8,110 nucleotides of DNA, taken from positions 1 through 8,110 of the forward strand of contig JAUIHJ010000373.1 of NCBI GenBank assembly GCA_030432015.1, read 5' to 3'. The notes below the pieces were generated by a model. That model had not been told where the DNA came from, made no database searches, and saw nothing but the letters and a program-made list of their open reading frames with translations. This document shows positions 1-6,933 of the stretch, in pieces (the first letter of the stretch is position 1; each line of letters opens with the position of its first letter). The translations under genes and the position numbers were made by a program. The stretch is from a bacterium (lineage in GTDB: Bacteria; Planctomycetota; Planctomycetia; Pirellulales; Pirellulaceae).

Positions 1-1465
1 ATGGTATCAGCCGATGATCGCCGGTCATCACGTACGCTTCGCCCAGCGACAAGGCAGCGATGCCATGGCAATACATTCGGGCGAAGAGCCGCGCCTCGCC
101 GTACAGGTTGCCGTTGTCCGCCTGGCTGCGCAAGAGGAATTCAAGGCCGTGCTGAACATGCTCGCGATACGCGCCTTCCAAATGCGTGTGGCCTGCCGCC
201 AGGAACGCCAGCAGGGCCAGGCCGGTGATCCCGGTGTCCGCCTCTGCACCGGCGGCATGCCGATCGTGTCCGAGTGTCTTGGCTTCGCGACCGCCACCAA
301 ATTCGTTGGCATCCCATCGCCCGTCCGCTGCTTGGGCGGCGGCAAGCCATGCCAGCGCCCGATCGACGGCGCCCTCCGTCTTGACATTGCCCCCAAATCG
401 CTCGGCGACCCGCAGTCGGTTTTCCGGGCTCCGCATCTGATAGAGTTTCGGGAGCGGTTGGCCGTCGCCCGGACGTTTGCGCGTCAGCGCGGCGACAACG
501 GGTGCCGACCTGACCACCGCGGGCATCGGCTGCTGTTCCGCAATGTTGGCGGTGGCCAGCGGCGCCGGCGTCGCGTCTCGAACCGACGCCACGGGACGGC
601 TAGTGCCGGCGGCATCGACCGCGTTGTTGCTCGCCTCGGTCTGATCACGGATTCCCGACGCAACCTCGGCCGCGTCGGCGGCGATCGCCAGATCGGCCAG
701 TCGTTGGATTTGTTGCATATCCGGTCCAACTTCGACGGGCTGCAGGGGCGTTGCGTTTTCTTCTGGAAGCGGACCCTGGTCGACGACGGCGGGGGGCAGT
801 TCGGGTGGCGCCGGTTGCGGAGACGGATCAGGCTCGGTGTCGGGTGGCGTTACATCATCGGTCGCCGCCGTGTCGCTGGCCGGGGACGCGTCGAGGGCCT
901 CGACCTGGGCTTGAACAATCTCCGCGGGTAACAGGGGCGGGGCGGTAAGCGGAGTTGGCGTCGGGAGCGGGCGGTCCGGCTCGGGAGTTGCAATCTCGTG
1001 CGCCGCCACCGGAAGTTCGAATCCCGGTTTCGTTACCGAAATGGCGGTTGTCGGCTCCTCGAAGGTGGCCGCCACCGGATCGGGGGCTTCCAGATCGGCC
1101 GGGCTCGCGGCCTCACTGGCCAGGCGATCCCAAGGCTGAACCGCGTCGGCGGGGGCATCCGAAAAACGAAACTCGTGCTCTCCGGCGACAACTCCCAGGT
1201 GCACAACCTCCTCGACCGCTTGCGGTGGCGCATCAAAGATCAGCTTGGTGCCATACGCATAGCCCATGAAAAGGACGTGTGCGAAGACGGACAGCACGAC
1301 GCATTTTGACAGCGGCTGGGCATGCCCCCATCGCGTTCTGGTGAGAATCAGAAGTGCCAACGAGAGCACGGCCAATCCGCCCCAAAGCGTGAACCCCAGC
1401 GTCCGGGACGAAAGCCAGGCATCGGCAACGATTCCGAAGCGGATCAATGTGTCCATGCTACTCAT
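1..1465 (-). CDS. TonB-like membrane anchor fused to prenyltransferase/squalene-cyclase-like toroid domain (partial, C-terminus beyond window)
   Basis: The frame is open from the ATG at 1465 to the window edge, giving 488 complete codons and no stop, so the C-terminus is missing. Residues about 22-42 and 55-77 are hydrophobic segments. The loop between them is basic (R43, R45, K54), which predicts N-out and the second helix running in-to-out. That helix contains S59-V-F-A-H63, the SxxxH pattern of TonB/TolA helices; the Leu that usually follows seven residues later is absent (A70). Residues about 100-345 are acidic and rich in Pro, Ala and Thr, densest in Pro at about 161-235. From about 366 an alpha/alpha-toroid begins, with a QW-type motif (Q378-AADGR-W384) and a degenerate second one near Q448. 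The start at 1465 is chosen for a GAGGGG site at 1476-1481 (10-nt spacer); ATG 1513 is in frame but has a weak site. It is the last visible gene of the TPR-exbB-exbD operon. Family membership of the toroid is fairly sure; the TonB-like role is inferred. Confidence 0.85.
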   Translation of the reverse strand, partial: MSSMDTLIRFGIVADAWLSSRTLGFTLWGGLAVLSLALLILTRTRWGHAQPLSKCVVLSVFAHVLFMGYAYGTKLIFDAPPQAVEEVVHLGVVAGEHEFRFSDAPADAVQPWDRLASEAASPADLEAPDPVAATFEEPTTAISVTKPGFELPVAAHEIATPEPDRPLPTPTPLTAPPLLPAEIVQAQVEALDASPASDTAATDDVTPPDTEPDPSPQPAPPELPPAVVDQGPLPEENATPLQPVEVGPDMQQIQRLADLAIAADAAEVASGIRDQTEASNNAVDAAGTSRPVASVRDATPAPLATANIAEQQPMPAVVRSAPVVAALTRKRPGDGQPLPKLYQMRSPENRLRVAERFGGNVKTEGAVDRALAWLAAAQAADGRWDANEFGGGREAKTLGHDRHAAGAEADTGITGLALLAFLAAGHTHLEGAYREHVQHGLEFLLRSQADNGNLYGEARLFARMYCHGIAALSLGEAYVMTGDHRLIP

Positions 1466-1581
1466 CACGCTGCCGCCCCTCGCCAGCCAATCGCGGATGA
1501 CGAAACAACCCATCCCAGGCGATGCGTTAGGTGGAATCTCAAGATGCGGGATCTCGAGATGTGTGATCGCAATCGGGTCAT
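1465..1581 (-). other. 38-codon bridging reading frame between exbD and the toroid gene (possible coupling ORF)
   Basis: The ATG at 1581 overlaps the exbD stop as ATGA, and its own TGA (1465-1467) overlaps the next start as TGATG. A GGGAG site at 1587-1591 lies 5 nt upstream of its ATG. The predicted peptide begins MTRLRSHISR, is strongly basic with a short hydrophobic middle, and resembles nothing I recognise. It may serve only to carry ribosomes from exbD to the next gene, or it may be a chance open frame. No membrane helix or signal peptide is convincing. Confidence 0.3.
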
Positions 1582-2003
1582 CGGGACTCCCGCTGTGCTA
1601 ACCGGACCGAAATACCCATATCGTGAATCCCCGCCCGTCGGCAGGCGCCCAGCACGGACGCAACGTTTTGAAATTCTCCGGTTGCATCACCTCGGACGAT
1701 TACGCCCAATTCCGCGTACTCGCCACGTGCCGATGACAACCGCTGAACCAACTGCTCGACGGTGACTTCCACTCGGTCTAACGAAATGCTGCCATCTCGA
1801 TAGACGTTGATAACGCGCTTCTCCGGCGCGGGTGAGAGGGCTTTCAAGTCGGCGACTTGCGGTACCTGCAGGGCGATCTTGCGTTCCAGTTCGGTGAACT
1901 TGGTTCCGGCCATGAAAAAAATGATGAGCAAGAACACCACGTCGATCATGGGCGTCAAGTTCAGCGACGGCTGTTCGTCGGATTGCGTCGTCTTGATTGG
2001 CAT
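1578..2003 (-). CDS. exbD: ExbD/TolR-family biopolymer transport protein
   Basis: The 141-residue product has the usual length and plan of ExbD/TolR: a short cytoplasmic N-terminus, one membrane helix (about residues 17-33) and a periplasmic domain. The helix carries the family signature L-N-L-T-P-M-I-D, with D21 matching the essential proton-carrying Asp (D25 in E. coli ExbD, D23 in TolR). Residues about 62-140 give the expected mixed alpha/beta periplasmic domain (VINVYRDGSISLD, then VIVRGDA). It follows exbB by 53 bp and should form the energised stator with it. ATG 2003 is the first possible start because an in-frame TGA lies just upstream. The only strong Shine-Dalgarno site (AGGAG, 2017-2021) has a long 13-nt spacer. 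It is more ExbD-like than TolR-like by context, but the two cannot be separated firmly here. Confidence 0.95.
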   Translation of the reverse strand: MPIKTTQSDEQPSLNLTPMIDVVFLLIIFFMAGTKFTELERKIALQVPQVADLKALSPAPEKRVINVYRDGSISLDRVEVTVEQLVQRLSSARGEYAELGVIVRGDATGEFQNVASVLGACRRAGIHDMGISVRLAQRESR

Positions 2004-2056
2004 CGGCTTTCACATTCTCCTGCGAAGTGGTAGTCCGAGTTCAACTCGGCAAGCCC

Positions 2057-3019
2057 TCAGGCAGCCTTCGTGCGGGCCTTGGTCTTGGGATCCGCTTCAC
2101 GTTGCAGGGTCTCGGCGGAAATAAGTCCGACGACCTCTTGGCCCAGTGTGTCGATGTCGATAATCAACCGGTCCACGCGTCCCACGAAGAACAGGTAGGC
2201 GATCAAGGCCGGTATCGCGACCGAGAGGCCCGCCGCGGTCGTCAGCAACGCCTGGCTGATCCCTGCCGCCAACAGTTCGGGACGCCCCATGGCGTCGGCG
2301 GTTGCGATCGCGTTGAAGGCGCGGATCATGCCCAGGACGGTGCCGAGCAATCCGAGCAGCGGGCTGATCGTCGAGATGCCATTGAACAGACGGATGTATT
2401 TGCGGGGGCCGTGTGTCATCCGCTCGCCCGCGTCGATGATCGCCTGCTCGATTTCGACGGCCGGTCGTCCCCATTTGTTCACGGCGGCGGAAAAGATATC
2501 CGAGACCGGGCTGCGGTTCATCTCGCACAACTCCAGGGCCGTCTCGCGATCAATCTGTTTGGTTTCCAACTGCTCCAGGAATTTCCGGACGAATGGGCCT
2601 GGAATCACGCGAGCGCGTCGCAGACTGATCGCCCGTTCGAAGACGAATACCATCAGCACAAACGAGCAGATCGCGATCGGCAACATCAGCGGTCCGCCGT
2701 CACGGATCACCTGCAGCAGGCTCTTGGTGGGAATGGGATTCTCTTCCACCAGGGGCGCCGCAAGCTCTTCGTTGGCCGCTGCACTCGACGCGTCGCTGGC
2801 CGCCGCCTCGGTGTCCTGCGCCGATGCGTCGGGCACCAGCAACAGGCCACTCAGCAGCAGGCCACCCACCAGACAGCTTAACAACACCAAGCCACGCAGA
2901 GGGAAACGCTGGGCGTGGAACTTTAGGCTGCCGGCACCGTGTTGGCCGTGCGCGGCGTTTCGTCTCGGCTGGAACATCGTGGGTTCATTCCTCGTCAAAA
3001 TCAGGGCGAGTTTCGGCAT
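2057..3019 (-). CDS. exbB: ExbB/TolQ/MotA-family proton channel protein with N-terminal signal-peptide-like extension
   Basis: The 320-residue product belongs to the MotA/TolQ/ExbB family, which forms the pentameric proton channel around ExbD in the inner membrane. Membrane segments lie at about 111-127, 213-233 and 262-280. The signatures SPLLGLLGTVLGMIRAF (220-236) and ALLTTAAGLSVAIPA (257-271) are clear, with T227 and T261 matching channel-lining E. coli T148 and T181. The position equivalent to E. coli E176 is Q256. Before the core is a long extension: a basic stretch, a hydrophobic run at 44-62, an ASA-Q cleavage-like site at 65-68 and an Ala/Ser/acidic periplasmic segment. Other long ExbBs carry similar cleaved extensions. 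The start at 3019 has GAGG 5 nt upstream; the ATG for Met15 is an alternative that keeps the signal peptide. The C-terminal tail is Lys/Arg/Ala-rich. The gene lies 57 bp after the TPR gene. Confidence 0.95.
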   Translation of the reverse strand: MPKLALILTRNEPTMFQPRRNAAHGQHGAGSLKFHAQRFPLRGLVLLSCLVGGLLLSGLLLVPDASAQDTEAAASDASSAAANEELAAPLVEENPIPTKSLLQVIRDGGPLMLPIAICSFVLMVFVFERAISLRRARVIPGPFVRKFLEQLETKQIDRETALELCEMNRSPVSDIFSAAVNKWGRPAVEIEQAIIDAGERMTHGPRKYIRLFNGISTISPLLGLLGTVLGMIRAFNAIATADAMGRPELLAAGISQALLTTAAGLSVAIPALIAYLFFVGRVDRLIIDIDTLGQEVVGLISAETLQREADPKTKARTKAA

Positions 3020-3076
3020 GGAATCCTCGGCTGTACTAGAGCGTCGCTGGCATCACGAGTTTGCGGGTGTCGAACG

Positions 3077-6000
3077 TTATCGAGGGCGATCTCGGCTGGC
3101 CACGCGCAACCGCTTGGTTGCCTCGGCGGCGAATGTTGTTGTGGGAAAATCATTACGCAATTGGGCGTAAAGCTGATGTGCGACCTGCCATTGGTCGTTC
3201 AATTCGTGGCATTTGGCTGCCTGTAGCAGGGCCGCGGCGCGCCATTGCGGTTGGTCGTGGAGTGCATCCACGCGGTAGTAGGCGCGGATCGCGTCGTCGA
3301 ACTTCGACTGATGGAAATATGTTTCCCCGATCATCCATTGCGCCATTGCGGCGGTTTCGGTCTTGCGCGAGAACGGCGAGTTGATCACCTTGCGGAAGTA
3401 CTGCCGAGCAACCGAAAAGCGGGCCTGAGTGCTCAGGCAGCGGCCAATCAAGTAGTCAACCTCGAACTGCAAACTGAATTCGGGGAAGTGGGGTTCAATT
3501 TCCTGGGCCAATTCGAGTGCGTCGTGCCATTGCCGGCGATGGGCCGCAATCTGTGCTCGGCGGAGCGGGATCATCGCTTGGATTTCTCCCTGTTGATCGT
3601 CCGCCGTAGCGGCAAGCTGGACCAGCAACGCCTCCGCCTGGTCATTGTCTGCCAGATGAAAGTGCGCTTCAGCGGACCAGAACATCGCGGGACCGAGCAA
3701 CTCGGACTGCGGGTATTCTTCCAGAATCTGGTGATAACTACGTAGCGCCGCCAGCCAGTTCCCCGCGTCGACGGCCAACTTCCCTTGCAGATACAGCGCG
3801 TGACAGACAATCTGGCTGACCTCGGACTGAGGCGGCGTGTCGTCGTGCGGCTGGCTGCCTGCGCTGATTCCAGAGGCGGCCTCACCGCTGGCTACGCCAA
3901 ACAGAAGTTCATCGATCCAGCGGTTGGCTTGGACGGCGTCACGGCGAGTTGCGGCACGGCGGGCCAGGCGAAAGGTCGCATCGGTCCGCAACGGACTGCG
4001 TGGGTGCTCCCGGACCAACTCTGCGAAGTGTCGCTCGGCCTGCACCGCGTGGCCCGTCTCCAACCGTAACCAGGCAAGCTGGTACAGGGCGCTGTCGCGA
4101 TGTGCGAAGTCCGCGTGATCGCGGAGCAGTTCCTCGAGGTGTTGGCAAGCGGCTTCACGGTCTCCGCGCCGGGTAAGAATTCTGGCCGCCGCGTATTGTG
4201 CCGAGGACGCCTGTTCACAACGCGGGTCGTAACGACAGATCAACTGATAGCATTCGAGCGCGGCGTCTGGCTGTGCCTTCGCCTCGTACATCCGGCCACG
4301 CAAGAATAGGGTGCGGGCTGCCAGGTCGTCGGGTGGCAGCAGGGCAAGCAACCGAGCCGTCGTCGCATCGGTTTCCGGCCACAGTTCGCGCGCGAATTGC
4401 GACCGGGCCAATCCGGACAGGCCGCTGAGGACCTGGGGACGCGGCGGCGCCGTCGCCGCATGGGCAGCCGGTGTCGCGGGAACTTCGCCGGCATCGTTCT
4501 CGTTCGCTGGATTGCTATCGGAAGTTTCGTCCCCAGCCAGGAACCGGAACAGCGGTTCCGCGACATCGTGCACCCCTTCTGCCATGGCAAGCTCGGCGAG
4601 CAGCGTCGCCGTGGTGACCAAGGTCGACGAATTGGAGTGGCGTTCCCGAAACAACTCAAAGGATTCGGCCGCCGCGTACCACTGTCCAGTCTCGCCCAGG
4701 GCGACAATCAACTTCATGTGACAATCGACGCTGTCCGTGCCAACGGCGTGCGCGGCGACAAAGGTTTGCAGTGGTTCGATCGCTTCGTGGTGGCGCCCTA
4801 ACGCCAACAACGCCGAGGCGCGTGCCACGCGGAGTCCATCGCTCAGGTCGGTTGCGGTCGTGCCGTCGCCGTCGCCGTCTGCCGGTAAGACGCGGAGGAC
4901 ATCGGCCGGGCGTCCACCACCAAGGTAGGCGATTGCCAGGTAGTAGCGATTCGCTGTTCGGTGCCGGGGATGCGTGTCTGTGGCCGAGTCCGGCGTGTCG
5001 CCCGCTGCGACGTCTTCTCCAAGCAACTGCTCAAAGACCGCGACAGCCGCCGTGAAGTCTTGTTGCTTGAGAAGTGCGCGTCCCTCCAGTTGACGCACGA
5101 CGCCAACAAGAGGGCTCGTCGGAAATCGCTCATGAAAGCGACCGGCAATTGCCGCCACCCCTGCCAGATCGTTGGCCTCCCAAGCCGATTGCGCCAGAAG
5201 TTGCCCGGCATCATCGGACCACGCGGCCGGTGGGTCGAGTTGAAAAACGCTTTGCAAAAGCCGCGTTGCTTCCCCTTCACGATCGAGGCCACCTTTACGA
5301 AGCGCTTCGGCCAAGGAAAATCGGCGGGCCGCTGCGAGGCGATGCGCTGGTAAATCGGTCAGGCCATCACGCAACGTGGTTACGGCGTCAGCCCATTTTT
5401 GTTGAGCGACCTGGGCCGCACCGAGCCAATATTGTGTCTCGAACAACAGGTCGCCCCGAGCCGTCGTGGCCAGATTTTTCAACAGCGATTCCGCATCGTC
5501 ATAGTCGTCCTGATGAAAATGCAGCATTGCAATCCGAAATTGCGCCTGGGCCGAGTATTGATTGTCTTGAGTCGCCGTCACGCGAAATAGACGAATCGCC
5601 TGTTCGACGTCACCCAGACGTTCGTATGACTCGGCCATCCCAAACTGACACCGTGCCGCCAACCGCGGGACCGGATCGAAGCTTAACGCCTCGGAGTACA
5701 TGGCAATCGCTCGTTGCCCCTCGCGTGCCTCCAAGGCAAGGTCGCCCAGGTAGGCCGCCGCATAGGGGCGTAACGGATCGTCGGGGTGTTGTTCGCGAAA
5801 GGCTTCTAGCTCGGTCCGGGCAACGTCAACGTCCGCCATGTGAAACGCGGCCTCCGCGGCGCGAAATTCCGCCCGGCTGCGAAAGCGATGATCTTCGACT
5901 TGTTGCAGAAATGTGACCAGATGCTGGCGTGCCTCGGCATAGCGGCGCATTTGGACCAGCGATTCGGCCAGTAGGTAGTGCGCATCAACCGCGCGGGCGT

Positions 6001-6172
6001 CGTCGCGATGCGCTTGAATGAACGCAGACAATTCGATCGCTGCCGGTTGCCAGCGTTGCCGCGAAAAATGACGCGTCGCCACCCGAAAGTCGTCGTCCGC
6101 CACGTCGGCCGAGGCGATCGCCGCCAATCCGCACCAGGCGGCGCACACAAGTAGTTTTCGTGACCAGTACAT
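3077..6172 (-). CDS. Large exported tetratricopeptide-repeat protein
   Basis: The 1031-residue product starts with a short signal peptide (MYWSRKLL, hydrophobic to about residue 20, ASA-D cleavage at 20-23), so it is probably periplasmic. The rest is almost wholly TPR-like helix pairs, for example at about 62-95, 135-168, 172-205, 209-242, 245-278, 446-474, 618-650, 656-725, 793-857 and 905-1012. Low-complexity linkers interrupt these at about 390-405, 547-577 and 760-785. The last repeats (G-E-T-Y-F near 949-953, then D-D-A-I-R-A-Y) resemble those of the TolA-binding protein CpoB/YbgF, which also neighbours a TolQR system. No catalytic motif is visible. The start is supported by GCAGG at 6180-6184 with a 7-nt spacer. 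It is the first gene of the operon leading into exbB. A scaffold or partner role for the ExbBD complex is inference. Confidence 0.92.
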   Translation of the reverse strand: MYWSRKLLVCAAWCGLAAIASADVADDDFRVATRHFSRQRWQPAAIELSAFIQAHRDDARAVDAHYLLAESLVQMRRYAEARQHLVTFLQQVEDHRFRSRAEFRAAEAAFHMADVDVARTELEAFREQHPDDPLRPYAAAYLGDLALEAREGQRAIAMYSEALSFDPVPRLAARCQFGMAESYERLGDVEQAIRLFRVTATQDNQYSAQAQFRIAMLHFHQDDYDDAESLLKNLATTARGDLLFETQYWLGAAQVAQQKWADAVTTLRDGLTDLPAHRLAAARRFSLAEALRKGGLDREGEATRLLQSVFQLDPPAAWSDDAGQLLAQSAWEANDLAGVAAIAGRFHERFPTSPLVGVVRQLEGRALLKQQDFTAAVAVFEQLLGEDVAAGDTPDSATDTHPRHRTANRYYLAIAYLGGGRPADVLRVLPADGDGDGTTATDLSDGLRVARASALLALGRHHEAIEPLQTFVAAHAVGTDSVDCHMKLIVALGETGQWYAAAESFELFRERHSNSSTLVTTATLLAELAMAEGVHDVAEPLFRFLAGDETSDSNPANENDAGEVPATPAAHAATAPPRPQVLSGLSGLARSQFARELWPETDATTARLLALLPPDDLAARTLFLRGRMYEAKAQPDAALECYQLICRYDPRCEQASSAQYAAARILTRRGDREAACQHLEELLRDHADFAHRDSALYQLAWLRLETGHAVQAERHFAELVREHPRSPLRTDATFRLARRAATRRDAVQANRWIDELLFGVASGEAASGISAGSQPHDDTPPQSEVSQIVCHALYLQGKLAVDAGNWLAALRSYHQILEEYPQSELLGPAMFWSAEAHFHLADNDQAEALLVQLAATADDQQGEIQAMIPLRRAQIAAHRRQWHDALELAQEIEPHFPEFSLQFEVDYLIGRCLSTQARFSVARQYFRKVINSPFSRKTETAAMAQWMIGETYFHQSKFDDAIRAYYRVDALHDQPQWRAAALLQAAKCHELNDQWQVAHQLYAQLRNDFPTTTFAAEATKRLRVASRDRPR

Positions 6173-6526
6173 CCTTGTACCTGCCCTGTGCCGTTCGTGA
6201 CTGAGTAAAACCGGTGCCGATGATCGTTCGGCTCGTGACCTTCCTGCGCGATCGGGATCCTTCCCTGCGAACCGAAAAGGGCGAGCCGCAGCCGCGAGTT
6301 GCCGTGGCGGTCGTCCGCTGGTCGCGTTTTCTTGGCCGGTTCGCCGCCGACCGAATGGTCAACGACGCGCCTTCGAACGCGCTGTCATACTCATCGAACT
6401 CCAACCGCCATCACATTCACCATTTTCGGCGCGGACTTTCCTGCTAGCATTGCCTGCGTGCTGGTGGGAGCGAGCAATGCATGGTGTCTGCCGCGATAAC
6501 GCGTTTTGAGACTAGCCCCTCTTGCG

Positions 6527-6634
6527 GCAGGCATTGGTTTTTGGAACCCGATGCGTCAGCTTTGAAGTTTTGCTCTTTGGAGCAGGCGTTGCTTCTTACC
6601 CGATGCGTCGGTCGTGAAGTTGCGCTATTCTGGT
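6527..6634. repeat. Two diverged tandem copies of a ~54-bp unit
   Basis: The first copy starts at 6527 and the second at 6582. Both begin GCAGGC(A/G)TTG, continue to an exact ACCCGATGCGTC core (6545-6556 and 6598-6609), and then share TGAAGTT followed by a GC a few bases on. Copies differ by substitutions and small indels. No coding role is apparent. Confidence 0.6.
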
Positions 6635-6635
6635 T

Positions 6636-6712
6636 CCTTCTCCCCGGAATTCAACGAGCCATCGACCTTGCCTACCGATTCCACTTTGCCGAGTTGAATT
6701 TGGGGGAGAAGG
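6636..6712. repeat. Imperfect inverted repeat, 20-bp arms
   Basis: Arm 6636-6655 (CCTTCTCCCCGGAATTCAAC) pairs with arm 6693-6712 at 18 of 20 positions, leaving a 37-nt loop. There is no flanking T-tract, so it does not look like a simple terminator. It is probably an intergenic palindromic element or small non-autonomous element. Confidence 0.65.
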
Positions 6713-6713
6713 T

Positions 6714-6744
6714 AAGGATGAGGGGGCAAGAAGGATGAGGGGGC
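6714..6744. repeat. Exact 14-bp direct repeat
   Basis: AAGGATGAGGGGGC occurs at 6714-6727 and again at 6731-6744, 17 bp apart. It sits between two inverted repeats and extends the same purine-rich GAGGGGG theme. Confidence 0.7.
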
Positions 6745-6770
6745 CACGCAAGCAATCTCCCTCACCCCGG

Positions 6771-6848
6771 CCCTCTCCCCCAAAGCATTGACGATAGGGA
6801 ACTTTAAGGAAGGAAACCGTTTGTGCGTCAATGATCCGGGGGAGAGGG
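6771..6848. repeat. Imperfect inverted repeat, 23-bp arms
   Basis: CCCTCTCCCCC (6771-6781) pairs exactly with 6838-6848, and CATTGACG (6786-6793) pairs exactly with 6826-6833. The two blocks are separated by an equal-length 4-nt mismatch, so 19 of 23 positions match. The loop is 32 nt. The CCCTCACCCC-GG-CCCTCTCCCCC stretch at the left resembles a dispersed intergenic repeat I associate with several bacterial genomes, from memory only. Confidence 0.7.
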
Positions 6849-6858
6849 AGCTGGAAAA

Positions 6859-6933
6859 GCGCCACGTCAAAATGCGTCAGCAAGGGGTTGGCCAAGATCG
6901 ATATTCCCTCGCTCACGCGTTTCCACGTGGCGC
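6859..6933. repeat. Imperfect inverted repeat, 28-bp arms
   Basis: Arm 6859-6886 pairs with arm 6906-6933 at about 23 of 28 positions, with a 19-nt loop. It starts with a perfect 9-bp block (GCGCCACGT against ACGTGGCGC) and closes with AGC-AGGG-type pairing at 6879-6886. The GCGTCAGCAAGGG core is similar to the GATGCGTC core of the tandem repeat upstream, suggesting one repeat family. Confidence 0.7.

Noticed and set aside
14..931. 305-codon plus-strand frame
   Set aside because: It lies antisense to the toroid gene, whose minus-strand frame shows membrane helices, a Pro-rich linker and a QW motif. The plus-strand product is Arg/Gly-rich with no domain.
1466..1601. N-terminal extension of the toroid protein with a HLEIPHLEIP tandem
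   Set aside because: The frame is open back to a stop near 1601, but the tandem lies before any ATG, GTG or TTG start. The first in-frame ATG is at 1513, and the best ribosome site favours 1465.
1997..3170. Two long plus-strand frames (1997-2881 and 2289-3170)
   Set aside because: They are shadows of exbB, whose family motifs are unmistakable on the minus strand.
5074..5916. 280-codon plus-strand frame
   Set aside because: It is antisense to the TPR gene, is rich in Pro and Arg, and has no recognisable fold or ribosome site.
5985..6404. Minus-strand frame beginning at a TTG upstream of the TPR gene
   Set aside because: Most of its end overlaps the TPR gene in another frame, the start is a weak TTG and the composition is Arg/Thr-rich without a domain.
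6173..6480. Candidate sigma-70 promoters for the TPR operon
   Set aside because: TTGACC and TATGAC-like hexamers occur, but none pair at a sensible 16-18 bp spacing.
6527..6933. CRISPR-like array
   Set aside because: Repeats are diverged, few and unequal in spacing, with no cas genes nearby.
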